Shown here: piece by piece, positions 40,709-51,638 of the stretch | Numbering within the stretch: the first letter of the stretch is position 1 | Layout: each line of letters begins with the position of its first letter | Assembly (NCBI GenBank): GCA_037481935.1 | Contig: JBBFKQ010000004.1 | Span: 1-64,000, forward strand | Source: Aquificaceae bacterium | GTDB taxonomy: Bacteria > Aquificota > Aquificia > Aquificales > Aquificaceae | DNA length: 64,000 nucleotides | Direction: 5' to 3' | The notes under the pieces: generated by a model | Database searches by the model: none | Seen by the model: the letters and a program-made list of their open reading frames with translations, nothing else | What the model was told of the DNA's origin: nothing | Translations under genes and position numbers: made by a program

Positions 40709-41338
40709 TTAGACCCTTGAGTAGAACTCTATTATGTACTGAAGGTTGACTGGAACCTCCAGCTGAATATCCTTTGGAAGGTCTATGACCTTTCCTCTGA
40801 AGTTCTCCTTGTCCAGCTCAAGCCAGGGTGGAACACTTCTCGGGTCTATGTTTTCCAGATTTTCCAGAACCTGTGCTATATCTCTGGAAGAGGGCTTTAG
40901 CTCTATTATGTCTCCCACCTCAACCCTGTAAGAGGGTATGTCCACCTTTCTGCCGTTTACCAGAAAGTGTCCGTGGGAAATCCACTGTCTTGCCTGTCTT
41001 CTTGTGCTTGCAAAGCCAAGCCTGTATACCACGTTGTCAAGCCTTCTCTCCAGAAGCTGGAGAAGAACCTGTCCTGTGTTGCCCTTGGAGCGTGATGCCT
41101 CGTCAAAATATTTCCTGAACTGCTTCTCCCTGAGACCTCCGTACAGGAACTTGAGCTTCTGCTTTTCCATAAGCCTTATGCCGTATTCGGTAAGCTTCTT
41201 CCTCCTGCCTTTTACCCTTCCATGCTGGCCTGGGGGAAAGTTCCTTCTTGCCAGGGTTTTGGGAGCACTCTTTTTCCCTGATACTACCACGCCGAGCTTT
41301 CTGTCAATTCTTACCTGAGGTCCCATATACCTGCCCAT
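40709..41338 (-). CDS. rpsD: 30S ribosomal protein uS4
   Basis: A 209-residue uS4. GRYMGPQVRIDRKLGV begins the protein, and the S4 RNA-binding domain carries RRLDNVVYRLGFASTRRQAR. No zinc cysteines in the N-terminal part, i.e. a C-minus form. It is a primary 16S rRNA binder and often the autoregulator of the alpha operon. Confidence 0.97.
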   Translation of the reverse strand: MGRYMGPQVRIDRKLGVVVSGKKSAPKTLARRNFPPGQHGRVKGRRKKLTEYGIRLMEKQKLKFLYGGLREKQFRKYFDEASRSKGNTGQVLLQLLERRLDNVVYRLGFASTRRQARQWISHGHFLVNGRKVDIPSYRVEVGDIIELKPSSRDIAQVLENLENIDPRSVPPWLELDKENFRGKVIDLPKDIQLEVPVNLQYIIEFYSRV

Positions 41339-41341
41339 GCT

Positions 41342-41731
41342 TCAAACCCTCCTCTTAGCAGGTGGTCTGCATCCGTTATGGGGTATGGGTGTTATATCCC
41401 TTATTGCCTTTATCTTTATGCCTGCGGCATAGATGGCTCTCAGAGCAGATTCTCTTCCAGCTCCTGCCCCTTTAACTCTCACTTCTGCTTCCTGAAGCCC
41501 ATATTCCTGAACTGCCCTCTTTGCAGCCTTCTGAGCGGCAAGCTGTGCTGCATAGGGCGTGCTTTTCCTCGTTCCCTTAAAGCCCACAGTTCCACCACTT
41601 TCCCAGACAAGCACATTGCCCTGCTTATCGCTTATGGTTATTATGGTGTTGTTGAAGGTGCTCAGTATGTGAACTATTCCTTCCGTTACGGTTTTTTTCT
41701 GCTTTTTGGGCTGTTGTTGCCTTCTCGCCAT
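41342..41731 (-). CDS. rpsK: 30S ribosomal protein uS11
   Basis: A 129-residue uS11 with a Lys/Gln-rich N-terminal extension, the central [21 protein letters not shown] and the C-terminal [13 protein letters not shown]-type end (here [13 protein letters not shown]). It lines the mRNA path at the platform. It follows rpsM by eleven bases. Confidence 0.97.
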   Translation of the reverse strand: MARRQQQPKKQKKTVTEGIVHILSTFNNTIITISDKQGNVLVWESGGTVGFKGTRKSTPYAAQLAAQKAAKRAVQEYGLQEAEVRVKGAGAGRESALRAIYAAGIKIKAIRDITPIPHNGCRPPAKRRV

Positions 41732-41742
41732 AAATTACCTCC

Positions 41743-42123
41743 TTACTTTGCTATCTTTTTCTTTGTGCCACCAACTGTTTTCCTCTTACCCTTTCTGGTT
41801 CTTGAGTTGGTCCTTGTCTGCTGACCCCTAACGGGCAGGCCCTTTACATGCCTCATACCCCTGTAGCATCCCATGTCTATGAGCTTCTTTATGCTCATCT
41901 GCACTTCCCTTCTGAGGTCACCCTCTACCGTGTAGTTCTGTTCTATAAACTTCCTTATGGTGTTTAGCTCCTCGGGTGTTAGCTCTCCCAGTCTCTTTGT
42001 GCCCTGTATGCCGGTTTTTTCACATATCTCCTTTGCCCTTGCCCAGCCTATACCATACAGGTATGTGAGGGCAACTTCCAGCTTTTTACCATCTGGAAGG
42101 TCAACTCCAGCTATCCTTGCCAT
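41743..42123 (-). CDS. rpsM: 30S ribosomal protein uS13
   Basis: A 126-residue uS13: [20 protein letters not shown] at the start, the H2TH-like [19 protein letters not shown] and the basic C-terminal tail [16 protein letters not shown] that contacts tRNA in the P site. Eleven bases after rpmJ. Confidence 0.97.
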   Translation of the reverse strand: MARIAGVDLPDGKKLEVALTYLYGIGWARAKEICEKTGIQGTKRLGELTPEELNTIRKFIEQNYTVEGDLRREVQMSIKKLIDMGCYRGMRHVKGLPVRGQQTRTNSRTRKGKRKTVGGTKKKIAK

Positions 42124-42134
42124 ATCTTACCTCC

Positions 42135-42251
42135 TTAACTACCCTGTCTTTGCTTGTGCTTTGGGTTTTCGCATATGACCATAACTCTTCCCTTTCTCCT
42201 TATCACCTTACACTTGGCGCATATTGGCTTGACAGAAGGTTTTACCTTCAT
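42135..42251 (-). CDS. rpmJ: 50S ribosomal protein bL36
   Basis: A 38-residue bL36, too short for most gene callers. It begins [17 protein letters not shown] and continues with [13 protein letters not shown]-x2-C-x12-C-x4-H is an intact zinc ribbon (C-plus form). It lies in its standard place between infA and rpsM, with AGGAGG just ahead of the ATG. It appears to be the first gene behind an internal promoter. Confidence 0.95.
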   Translation of the reverse strand: MKVKPSVKPICAKCKVIRRKGRVMVICENPKHKQRQGS

Positions 42252-42274
42252 GCTAACCTCCTTGTAAGCAGAAA

Positions 42275-42302
42275 ATTATAGCACAAAATCATCCCCTGTA
42301 GA
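42275..42302 (-). promoter_or_regulatory. Internal promoter between infA and rpmJ
   Basis: On the minus strand TCTACA (42302-42297), sixteen bases, TATAAT (42280-42275) with an upstream TGC, an extended -10. It would start transcription of rpmJ-rpsM-rpsK-rpsD-rpoA-rplQ independently of the rplN promoter. Its -35 overlaps the infA stop. Confidence 0.65.
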
Positions 42303-42520
42303 CTATCCTCCCGCGGGTGAGGTCATAGGGAGAGAGTTCCACCTTCACCTTATCACCGGGCAGTATCCTTATGAAGTGTATCCTCATCTTGCCAGAGACG
42401 TGGGCAAGCACCTCATGGCCCGTTTCCAGCTTTACCCTGAACATGGCGTTGGGGAGGGCTTCAAGAACCTCACCTTCAAGCACTATACCCTTTTCCTTCT
42501 GCTTCTCTTCTCCTTTCTTC

Positions 42521-42528
<8 letters not shown>
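42289..42528 (-). CDS. infA: Translation initiation factor IF-1
   Basis: A 79-residue OB-fold protein: [40 protein letters not shown] and [13 protein letters not shown] are canonical IF-1. About ten extra charged residues ([11 protein letters not shown]) are added at the N-terminus compared with E. coli. Overlaps map by eight bases. Confidence 0.96.
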
Positions 42529-45231
<2,703 letters not shown>

Positions 45232-45235
<4 letters not shown>

Positions 45236-45678
45236 CTTACCTCCTCGCAGACCCCGCCGAGGGATTCAATCTTCTGCCTTGCAGACTGAGAAAAGGCGTG
45301 GGCTCTTACCTTCAGAGCCTTTGTAAGCTCTCCATCTCCCAGCACCTTGACGGGCATCCCTTTTCTTACAAGCCCCTTTTCCAGTAGAGTTTCCGGGCTA
45401 ACTTCCTGACCAGCTTCAAAGTATCTTTCAAGGGTCTTTAGGTTAACCACCGCATACTCTATCCTGTTTACAGGTCTGAAACCTCTCTTTGGCACTCTTT
45501 TGTGAAGGGGCGTCTGACCACCCTCAAACCAGGAGGGAAGTCTCCTGTCTCCTGACCTGGTTTTCTGCCCCTTATGACCCTTACCACAGGTCTTTCCCAG
45601 CCCAGAACCTATACCTCTTCCCACTCGTTTCCTTTCCTTTGTTGATCCTTCCTTCGGTGCAAGCTCATGCAGTTTCAT
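45232..45678 (-). CDS. rplO: 50S ribosomal protein uL15
   Basis: A 148-residue uL15. [40 protein letters not shown] and [17 protein letters not shown] are family signatures. It overlaps secY and rpmD by four bases each, indicating tight coupling. Confidence 0.97.
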
Positions 45679-45860
45679 TCCTTGACCTCCTCTACCTGAA
45701 GAAGATGAAGCGCCTTGCGTATGTTCCCCCTTACCATGGGGTTATCTTCAAGCAGGACTTCCTGGCCTACCTTTTTAAGCCCTAGGCTTTTTACGGCCTT
45801 TACCTGAGCCTCGGGCTTTCCTGCAAGACCTCTGACAAGTTTCACCTTAAGCCTGGCCAT
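45675..45860 (-). CDS. rpmD: 50S ribosomal protein uL30
   Basis: A 61-residue uL30: [20 protein letters not shown] followed by [20 protein letters not shown]. Length is normal. Located between rpsE and rplO as expected. Confidence 0.95.
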   Translation of the reverse strand: MARLKVKLVRGLAGKPEAQVKAVKSLGLKKVGQEVLLEDNPMVRGNIRKALHLLQVEEVKE

Positions 45861-45871
45861 TACACTCCTCC

Positions 45872-46459
45872 TCAGGGTATACGAAGGTCTCTTGCGTATA
45901 TGTGGTAGCGCTTCTTTATGAGCTCGGGGTCTATACCCCTCTCCTTTGCCACCTCTTCGGCAGACCTGAGCTTGAGAAGGGCGTCAAAGACAGCCCTTAC
46001 CACATTGTTGGGGTTCGTGCTCCCTTGAAGTTTTGTGAGCACGTCCGTATAGCCTGCCAGCTCAAAGATGGGTTTTGCAGCGCCACCTGCCACAATACCT
46101 GTCCCCCGCCTTGCAGGTATAACCTTTATCATGGTGGGGCCGTAATGACCCACCACATCGTGGGGGACGGTTCCGTTTTCTATAGGGACCCTTATGAGGT
46201 GCTTTCTTCCATCCTCTATCGCCTTCGCAATGGCTATTGGCACTTCCCTCGCCTTTCCAAGTCCAAAACCCACAAAGCCTCTCTTGTCCCCTACTATAAC
46301 CAGAGCACTGAAGGAAAACCTCTTTCCACCCTTGGTTACCCTTGTGGTTCTCTTGGCGTATATGAGCCTTTCCTCTATCTGCAGCTGGTCCTCAAGCTCT
46401 GCTATTCTCTGGTCTCTTCTCTTATTGTCAATGAGCTTTTCAATTGATACACCACCCAT
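45872..46459 (-). CDS. rpsE: 30S ribosomal protein uS5
   Basis: A 195-residue uS5. The double-stranded-RNA-like N-terminal domain has TRVTKGGKRFSFSALVIVGD and GFVGFGLGKAREVPIAIAKA; the C-terminal domain has GTGIVAGGAAKPIFELAGYT. An N-terminal extension of about 25 charged residues precedes the fold. Involved in decoding fidelity. Confidence 0.97.
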   Translation of the reverse strand: MGGVSIEKLIDNKRRDQRIAELEDQLQIEERLIYAKRTTRVTKGGKRFSFSALVIVGDKRGFVGFGLGKAREVPIAIAKAIEDGRKHLIRVPIENGTVPHDVVGHYGPTMIKVIPARRGTGIVAGGAAKPIFELAGYTDVLTKLQGSTNPNNVVRAVFDALLKLRSAEEVAKERGIDPELIKKRYHIYARDLRIP

Positions 46460-46470
46460 ATCTGCCTCCT

Positions 46471-46848
46471 TTAGAATTCAAGACCAAGCTCTCTGCATTT
46501 ATCTGCAAAGGCCTTTATCTTTCCATGGTAAAGAAAACCACCTCTGTCAAAGACCACCTTTCTTATGCCCTTTTCCATAGCCTTCTTTACCAGTATCTCG
46601 GCCACTTTCTGCACATCCTCTATGGACTTTCCTCCTCTCTTACCGGCAAGCTGTAGGAACTCCGGGTCTATGGAAGAGGCAGAAACCAGCGTTCTTGACT
46701 GGCCCCCAGAGTCATCAATCAGCTGAGCGTAGAAGGCATTCAGGCTCCTGTAAACGCTGAGCCTTGGTCTTTCTGGAGTTCCCACGATTTTCTTTCTTAT
46801 CCTCTTGTGCCTTCTTTCTCGCTTTTCATGCCTGCCGAGCTTTGCCAT
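46471..46848 (-). CDS. rplR: 50S ribosomal protein uL18
   Basis: A 125-residue uL18, which binds 5S rRNA: basic N-terminus [40 protein letters not shown] and the C-terminal [20 protein letters not shown]. Eleven bases before rpsE. Confidence 0.96.
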   Translation of the reverse strand: MAKLGRHEKRERRHKRIRKKIVGTPERPRLSVYRSLNAFYAQLIDDSGGQSRTLVSASSIDPEFLQLAGKRGGKSIEDVQKVAEILVKKAMEKGIRKVVFDRGGFLYHGKIKAFADKCRELGLEF

Positions 46849-46859
46849 AGCTTACCTCC

Positions 46860-47414
46860 TTACTTCTTGCCGCCTTTGCCCTTTCCTGCCGCCTTTCCAG
46901 CCTTGAGCCTGAGCACCTCACCCTCGTATCTTATGCCTTTGCCCTTGTATACGTTGGGTTTTCTGAAGGCCCTAATCTGGGCGCATACCTGCCCTACCCT
47001 TTCCTTGTTTATACCGCTGACGTATATTTTGTTTTCTTTTACCTCTATCCTTACGTCTGAAGGTATGGGATAAACCACAGGGTGTGAGAGTCCAAGGCTC
47101 AGCTCAAGGTTGTTTCCCTTGACTGCAGCTCTGTATCCAAGACCAACCACCTCAAGCACTTTTGTAAAGCCTTCGGTAACACCCTTTATCATATTTCTTA
47201 TGAGTGCAGCGGTTGTGCCGTGCATGGCCCTGTGAAAGGGCTGGTCAGAGGGTCTAGTTACCCTTACGGTGTTTCCCTCCAGACTGACCTCCATATCTGG
47301 ATGTAGCTTCATTGAAAGCTTGCCTTTAGGTCCTTCAACTCTGAGCTCACCATCCTGAAGGCTCACCTTAACACCCTGGGGGATTTCAATGGGTTTCTTG
47401 CCTATCCTTGACAT
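46860..47414 (-). CDS. rplF: 50S ribosomal protein uL6
   Basis: A 184-residue uL6 with two related domains: [20 protein letters not shown] and [20 protein letters not shown]. The binding motif near the end ([20 protein letters not shown]) is intact, and a Gly/Lys-rich tail follows. Confidence 0.97.
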   Translation of the reverse strand: MSRIGKKPIEIPQGVKVSLQDGELRVEGPKGKLSMKLHPDMEVSLEGNTVRVTRPSDQPFHRAMHGTTAALIRNMIKGVTEGFTKVLEVVGLGYRAAVKGNNLELSLGLSHPVVYPIPSDVRIEVKENKIYVSGINKERVGQVCAQIRAFRKPNVYKGKGIRYEGEVLRLKAGKAAGKGKGGKK

Positions 47415-47423
47415 GTCTGCACC

Positions 47424-47828
47424 TCACCATACATAGGCTAATATCTCCCCACCCTTGCCCAGCCTTCTGGCATCATGGTCTGTTATGAGACCTGAGTCGG
47501 TGGAGAGTATGGCTACGCCAAAACCCCTCTGAACGTGAGGGATTCTGTGCTTGGGAGTGTATATTCTCCTTCCAGGCTTTGAAACTTTCTGAAGCTCCGA
47601 TATGGCGTTCCTTTCCTTCTTGGGGTCAAGATACTTGAGATGAACCCTCAGTATATACTGGGTGCCCTTCTTACCCTCCTGGAGTCTTTCCCATCCTTTT
47701 ATGTAGCCTTCCTTCTTGAGAAGCTCAAGTATGGACTCTTTCAGCCTTGAAGAGGGGATGTCCACGTAATCCATCCTTCTCCTTATTGCGTTCTTTATGG
47801 CGGAGAACATGTCTGCCACTGGGTCCAT
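47424..47828 (-). CDS. rpsH: 30S ribosomal protein uS8
   Basis: A 134-residue uS8. DPVADMFSAIKNAIRRRMDY opens the protein and the RNA-binding C-terminal part has GFGVAILSTDSGLITDHDAR. In E. coli S8 represses the spc operon by binding its mRNA near rplE; no structure was verified here. Confidence 0.97.
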   Translation of the reverse strand: MDPVADMFSAIKNAIRRRMDYVDIPSSRLKESILELLKKEGYIKGWERLQEGKKGTQYILRVHLKYLDPKKERNAISELQKVSKPGRRIYTPKHRIPHVQRGFGVAILSTDSGLITDHDARRLGKGGEILAYVW

Positions 47829-47839
47829 ATCTTACCTCC

Positions 47840-48028
47840 TTACCAGCTGGACTTTTTAATGCCTGGAAGTTCGCCCTTTAGGGCGAGCTCCCTGAAACAC
47901 AGTCTACACATACCAAACTGTCTTATAAAGCCTCTTGGCCTGCCACAAAGAGGACATCTGTTCTTCTGCCGGACCGCATACTTGGGAAAATGCATTACAT
48001 CCTTTGCCACCTTTGCCTTTCTTGCCAT
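47840..48028 (-). CDS. rpsN: 30S ribosomal protein uS14, zinc-binding short form
   Basis: A 62-residue type-Z uS14: [20 protein letters not shown], then [20 protein letters not shown] with the C-x2-C-x12-C-x2-C zinc site. Start 48028 has AGGAGG just upstream. A longer in-frame start at 48094 lies inside rplE and is rejected. Confidence 0.95.
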   Translation of the reverse strand: MARKAKVAKDVMHFPKYAVRQKNRCPLCGRPRGFIRQFGMCRLCFRELALKGELPGIKKSSW

Positions 48029-48029
48029 G

Positions 48030-48599
48030 TTAACCTCCTGCACTCCTAATGGGAAGCCCCAGCAGCGCCAGAAGCCAGAAAGCCTCCTCATCACTCTTTG
48101 CGGTAGTCTGAATGATTATGTCCATACCCCTTATGGCATCCACCTTTTCATAATCAATCTCTGGAAAAACTATCTGCTCCCCAATTCCAAAGGCGTAGTT
48201 TCCCCTTCCATCAAAGGACCTGGGGTTAAGCCCCTTAAAATCCTTCACCCTTGGAAGGGCCACACATATGAGCTTATCAAGAAAGTCCCACATCCTTTCC
48301 TTTCTCAGCGTAACCTTGAGACCAACGGGCATACCCTTTCTAAGCTTAAAGCCAGCCTCTGATTTCTTTGCCCTTCTTACCGCCGGTTGCTGACCTGTTA
48401 TGGCCCTCAGGTCTTCCATGGCCCTTTCAAGGTGCTTTATGTCTCCAACCGCCTCACCTACGCCCATATTTACCACCACCTTAACTATTCTGGGGACTTC
48501 CATGGGGTTTTTGTAGCCGAAGCGGTTTATCAGCTGCGGAACCACCTCTTCCCTGTACTTGTTGTAAAGCCTTGATACATACCTGGTTTCTACGCTCAT
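48030..48599 (-). CDS. rplE: 50S ribosomal protein uL5
   Basis: A 189-residue uL5 that binds 5S r[43 protein letters not shown] and the C-terminal [16 protein letters not shown]. It ends a base before the rpsN start and overlaps rplX by four bases. Confidence 0.97.
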   Translation of the reverse strand: MSVETRYVSRLYNKYREEVVPQLINRFGYKNPMEVPRIVKVVVNMGVGEAVGDIKHLERAMEDLRAITGQQPAVRRAKKSEAGFKLRKGMPVGLKVTLRKERMWDFLDKLICVALPRVKDFKGLNPRSFDGRGNYAFGIGEQIVFPEIDYEKVDAIRGMDIIIQTTAKSDEEAFWLLALLGLPIRSAGG

Positions 48600-48952
48600 G
48601 CTTCAACCCTCACTTTCTCTCTTATAAGGTCGATGTTTTCCTTACACTTTTTGCAGAACCTGTATTTCCTCAGAGTATCACCTTCCCTGAGCGTTCTTAT
48701 GCCTACCCTTGTGGGCCTTTCGCACTTGGGGCATATGAGCATTACATTGCTTATGTGGAGAGGAGCTTCTATCTCGTATATGCCACCTTCTCTCACGTTG
48801 GGTATTTCCTTGAGGTGTTTTTTCACCAGGTTAACATCCTTTACTATCACTCTGTTTTCTTCCCTGAGAACCTTTATGACCTCACCAGTTTTTCCCTTCT
48901 CCTTTCCTCTCAGAACAACCACTGTGTCGCCCTTCTTTATCCTCTGAGCCAT
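48596..48952 (-). CDS. rplX: 50S ribosomal protein uL24
   Basis: A 118-residue uL24 with the KOW motif ([20 protein letters not shown]). Four Cys in ICPKCERP and FCKKCKE form a zinc-ribbon-like insert. The ATG at 48952 is inside the TGATG junction with rplN and follows GGAGGTG; the GTG three bases upstream is not needed. Confidence 0.95.
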   Translation of the reverse strand: MAQRIKKGDTVVVLRGKEKGKTGEVIKVLREENRVIVKDVNLVKKHLKEIPNVREGGIYEIEAPLHISNVMLICPKCERPTRVGIRTLREGDTLRKYRFCKKCKENIDLIREKVRVEA

Positions 48953-49317
48953 CACACCACCTCCGGAGCAAGAGATGCCAGTTTGGTAAAGCCCCTGTTT
49001 CTGACCTCCCTGGCTATTGGCCCAAGTATGCGCGTGCCCAGAGGCTCTCCATATTGATTGAGAAGAACCACCGCATTGTCATCAAACTTTATGTAGCTGC
49101 CATCGGAACGCCTTACTTCTTTCTTTGTCCTTACCACCACCGCTCTGTAGACCTTGCCCTTTTTTGCCGGGCTGTTGGGTGCGGCAACCTTTACTGTGAC
49201 AGTTACCACATCACCCACTGTGGCATACTTCCTCGGGGCGTAGGGTATGCCTATAATCTGAACCCTCTTGGCCCCCGAGTTATCCGCAACATTTGCATAA
49301 CCCTGTCGCTGTATCAT
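48952..49317 (-). CDS. rplN: 50S ribosomal protein uL14
   Basis: A 121-residue uL14: [20 protein letters not shown], then the core [20 protein letters not shown] and the C-terminal [18 protein letters not shown]. It is the first gene of this transcript; the usual upstream partners (rpsQ, rpmC, rplP and the S10 block) are not attached, so the S10 and spc parts are separated in this genome. Confidence 0.97.
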   Translation of the reverse strand: MIQRQGYANVADNSGAKRVQIIGIPYAPRKYATVGDVVTVTVKVAAPNSPAKKGKVYRAVVVRTKKEVRRSDGSYIKFDDNAVVLLNQYGEPLGTRILGPIAREVRNRGFTKLASLAPEVV

Positions 49318-49345
49318 AGTCTTCCACCTCTGTTATAAGCTAAAA

Positions 49346-49373
49346 ATTATACCACAAGTAAGCCCCTGTTGAA
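49346..49373 (-). promoter_or_regulatory. Promoter of the rplN-rplQ superoperon
   Basis: On the minus strand TTCAAC (49373-49368), sixteen bases, TATAAT (49351-49346) preceded by TGG (extended -10). The leader to the rplN ATG is about 22 bases and contains AGAGGTGG. Confidence 0.75.
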
Positions 49374-49507
49374 GAACTGGAGCTATCTAACCAAGGCTGT
49401 TTATTTTAATCTATAGAAGGGGCTTCTGTCAAGTGGTAAAGGCATAGACCCGTAATCAGGCTACATCAACGGGCTTATAAGAAGTTTCAGGCGTCCGCAG
49501 AGTGGGT

Positions 49508-49513
49508 TATACT
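49508..49513 (+). promoter_or_regulatory. -10 box before the ArsA-like gene
   Basis: TATACT ends nine bases before the ATG at 49523. TTTCAG at 49485-49490 is a weak -35 at seventeen bases. No ribosome site lies between, so a leaderless mRNA is likely. Confidence 0.45.
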
Positions 49514-49522
49514 TTCTTTCTT

Positions 49523-50710
49523 ATGAGGGTAATTCTCTTCTCAGGCAAGGGTGGCGTTGGCAAAACCACCATATCAGCCGCAACCGCCTACAGGCTTTCA
49601 AGCCTCGGCTACAGAACCATCGTGGTTTCCCTTGACCCAGCACACAGCCTTGGGGATGCCTTTGATGTGCCAGAAGAGGAAAAGACCAGGGCAAAGGGAC
49701 TGCCCATAAAAATCTCGGATAACCTCCACATACAGGAGATAGACATACAGGAGGAAGTGGACAGATACTGGGGTGATGTTTACAGGTTCCTGGAGCTTCT
49801 CTTCAACACCACTGGGCTTGATGAGGTTGTTTCTGAAGAGCTTGCCATACTTCCCGGCATGGAGGAGGTAACAAGCCTCCTGTATGTGAACAAATATTAC
49901 AGAGAGAGGGAGTTTGATGCCCTTGTTCTTGACCTCCCTCCCACCGGCGAATCCCTGAGGTTTGTTTCTATGCCAACGGTTCTCAAGTGGTATATGAGAA
50001 AGATATTCAACGTGGAGAGGACCATTCTCAAGGTGGCAAGACCTGTAGCAAGGAGGCTTACGGATGTCCCAATACCAGACGATGAGTATTTCAGGGCTCT
50101 TGAGAACTTCTACGAAAAGCTAAAGGGTGTGGATGAGATTCTTGTTGACCCGGATGTAACCTCCGTCAGGCTCGTGGCAAACCCTGAAAAGATGGTTCTC
50201 AAAGAGAGCCAGAGAGCCTTTATGTATTTTAACCTCTTTGGGGTGAATGTGGATGCTGTTGTGGTTAACAAGGTTCTGCCTTCCTCTGTAGAAGGATGTG
50301 AACACTTTTCAAGGTGGGTGCTCACTCAGAGAAGATACCTTGAGGATATGCAGGCACTCTTCTACCCAGTTCCTGTGTTTACAGTTCCTCTCATGGAGGA
50401 TGAGGTGGTGGGTGAGGAAAGGCTCAGGATTCTCTCAGACCTTATATACGGTGATACAGACCCTGCAAGGGTATTTCACAGAGAAAAACCCTACGAGTTT
50501 ATAGAGCAGGATGGTGAATACATGGTCAGGCTGAGAGCCCCTTTCCTCACAAAGGAGGGACTCTCCGTCCTTAAGAGCGAGGGTGAGATTGTTATAAGGT
50601 GGAAGAACTTTAAGAGTCATATCTTGCTCCCCAGAAAGCTCAGGGACTATGAACCCAAGGGTGCAAAGATTGAAGAGGGATACCTTAAGGTCTTTCTCTC
50701 AAGAACTTAG
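49523..50710 (+). CDS. ArsA/GET3-family ATPase
   Basis: A 395-residue SIMIBI ATPase of the ArsA/TRC40 family. Deviant Walker A FSGKGGVGKTTISAATAYRL (residues 6-25), switch I SLDPAHSLGDAF, switch II LVLDLPPTGESLRFVS, and an ArsA-type C-terminal beta domain (PFLTKEGLSVLKSEGEIVIR). No CxxC zinc motif of eukaryotic Get3 and no arsenite-binding Cys triad, so neither tail-anchor targeting nor arsenite export is shown. An in-frame GTG at 49502 lies across the -10 box. Neighbours give no functional clue. Confidence 0.85.
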   Translation: MRVILFSGKGGVGKTTISAATAYRLSSLGYRTIVVSLDPAHSLGDAFDVPEEEKTRAKGLPIKISDNLHIQEIDIQEEVDRYWGDVYRFLELLFNTTGLDEVVSEELAILPGMEEVTSLLYVNKYYREREFDALVLDLPPTGESLRFVSMPTVLKWYMRKIFNVERTILKVARPVARRLTDVPIPDDEYFRALENFYEKLKGVDEILVDPDVTSVRLVANPEKMVLKESQRAFMYFNLFGVNVDAVVVNKVLPSSVEGCEHFSRWVLTQRRYLEDMQALFYPVPVFTVPLMEDEVVGEERLRILSDLIYGDTDPARVFHREKPYEFIEQDGEYMVRLRAPFLTKEGLSVLKSEGEIVIRWKNFKSHILLPRKLRDYEPKGAKIEEGYLKVFLSRT

Positions 50711-51397
50711 TAGAAAGTCCCTTATCCTTCTCAGGTCTTCCACGAATTCCTTCTCAGCGCCCGGGTTTCTGAGAATGTAAGCAGGGTGGTAGGTGAGAAG
50801 GACCTTTATTCTTCTGTCGTAGGGGTAGTCAAAAAAGTTCCCTCTGTGTTTTGTTATTGGTAGTGATTTTCCCAGTATACCCTCAAGCGCTGTAGCGCCC
50901 AGACATACTACGAGCTTTGGGTTTATTATTTCTATTTCCTTTCTCAGGTAAGGCAGACAGGACTGCATCTCTTTTGCAGTAGGCTTTCTGTTGCCCGGAG
51001 GCCTGGACTTTACCACATTGGTTATGTAAACATCCTCTCGCCTGAGCCCCACCTCCTCAAGTTTCTGGTTAAGATACCTGCCAGCTCTTCCCACAAAAGG
51101 TCTTCTTAGCTGGTCCTCCTCTTCTCCTGGGGCTTCTCCTACAAAGACAACGGGCGAGTAAGGGTTGCCTTCTCCAAAAACATAACCGCTTGCACCCTCA
51201 TAAAGGACGCACTTTTTTTCATCCACAATTTTCCTGTAGAGGTCACCAAGAAGTTCCTTCCTGTCCTTTTCCCGCACCGCTTGTGCTTCCCTACTCTGTG
51301 GTTTGCTTGCAGGAATGTTTACACTTTCAGTGTAAAGAACATCAAAACCAATCTTCTCCAGAGCCCTGAGGGTTGCCTGAAGCTTATATCTTTCCAT
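50699..51397 (-). CDS. Type-4 uracil-DNA glycosylase
   Basis: A 232-residue family-4 UDG for removing deaminated cytosine, important at high temperature. Motif A is GEAPGEEEDQLRRPFVGRAG (about residues 87-106), motif B TYHPAYILRNP (about 200-210). Four cysteines (two near ESVNIP.. KKCVLYEG, others at CLPYLRK and VVCLGA) only partly match the usual iron-sulfur pattern. The ATG at 51397 gives the family-like start MERYKLQATLRALEKIG. An in-frame ATG at 51487 would add 30 basic Gly/Pro/Arg residues encoded by hairpin DNA. Confidence 0.9.
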   Translation of the reverse strand: MERYKLQATLRALEKIGFDVLYTESVNIPASKPQSREAQAVREKDRKELLGDLYRKIVDEKKCVLYEGASGYVFGEGNPYSPVVFVGEAPGEEEDQLRRPFVGRAGRYLNQKLEEVGLRREDVYITNVVKSRPPGNRKPTAKEMQSCLPYLRKEIEIINPKLVVCLGATALEGILGKSLPITKHRGNFFDYPYDRRIKVLLTYHPAYILRNPGAEKEFVEDLRRIRDFLLSS

Positions 51398-51413
51398 TAG
51401 CTTAATTATAGCA

Positions 51414-51469
51414 GGGGACCCAGTCGGGTCCCCGGGAGGAGGGCGTCCTCTCCCCCTCTTACTCCTCCC
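51414..51469 (-). other. Two strong hairpins in the udg leader
   Basis: 51414-51433 is GGGGACCC-AGTC-GGGTCCCC (eight perfect pairs). 51434-51441 (GGGAGGAG) pairs perfectly with 51462-51469 (CTCCTCCC), and a smaller GAGG-GCGT-CCTC at 51439-51450 competes with it. They lie in the transcript predicted from the promoter at 51501-51530, just before the udg ATG, and stand out from the base composition around them. Possible regulatory leader or small RNA. Confidence 0.5.
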
Positions 51470-51500
51470 AGCCTTATGAGAAACCATCCTGATGCTGGAA

Positions 51501-51530
51501 ATTATAGAGATGTAAGCCTTAATTTATCAA
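51501..51530 (-). promoter_or_regulatory. Promoter upstream of the udg leader
   Basis: On the minus strand TTGATA (51530-51525), eighteen bases, TATAAT (51506-51501). Transcription from about 51494 would give a leader of about 97 bases carrying both hairpins. A second TATAAT (51410-51405) sits just before the udg ATG. Confidence 0.65.
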
Positions 51531-51580
51531 GTCGCACAATGTAGCGTGATTGTCACTAACAGTGTCACGAAAGCACTGAA

Positions 51581-51602
51581 ATATATGATTTAAATCATAT
51601 AT
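51581..51602. promoter_or_regulatory. FNR/CRP-type palindromic operator
   Basis: A perfect 22-base palindrome centred at 51591.5. Its core TGAT-TTAA-ATCA (51586-51597) matches the FNR-class layout TTGAT-N4-ATCAA at eight of ten positions. The centre lies about 42-45 bases before the predicted start of the luxR-like transcript, the class-II activator position. A 25-base imperfect hairpin (51545-51569) lies next to it. Confidence 0.6.
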
Positions 51603-51623
51603 ATTTGTATCCCATCCTCCTGT

Positions 51624-51629
51624 TAAAAT
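51624..51629 (+). promoter_or_regulatory. -10 box of the membrane LuxR gene
   Basis: TAAAAT ends nine bases before the ATG at 51639, with no ribosome site between. No -35 match is seen, as expected for a promoter that depends on an activator bound at 51581-51602. Confidence 0.45.
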
Positions 51630-51638
51630 ATCAACGGA

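Noticed and set aside
41378-41824. Long open frame antisense to rpsK and rpsM
   Set aside because: Typical shadow of two ribosomal protein genes, with no start signal.
49421-49490. Functional tRNA gene
   Set aside because: There is a D-arm-like segment but no T-arm, no U33 in the loop and mismatches in the anticodon stem. Listed only as a finding.
51400-51487. Arg/Gly/Pro-rich N-terminal extension of the UDG
   Set aside because: It is encoded by the hairpin region and has no family match. A true extension cannot be fully excluded.
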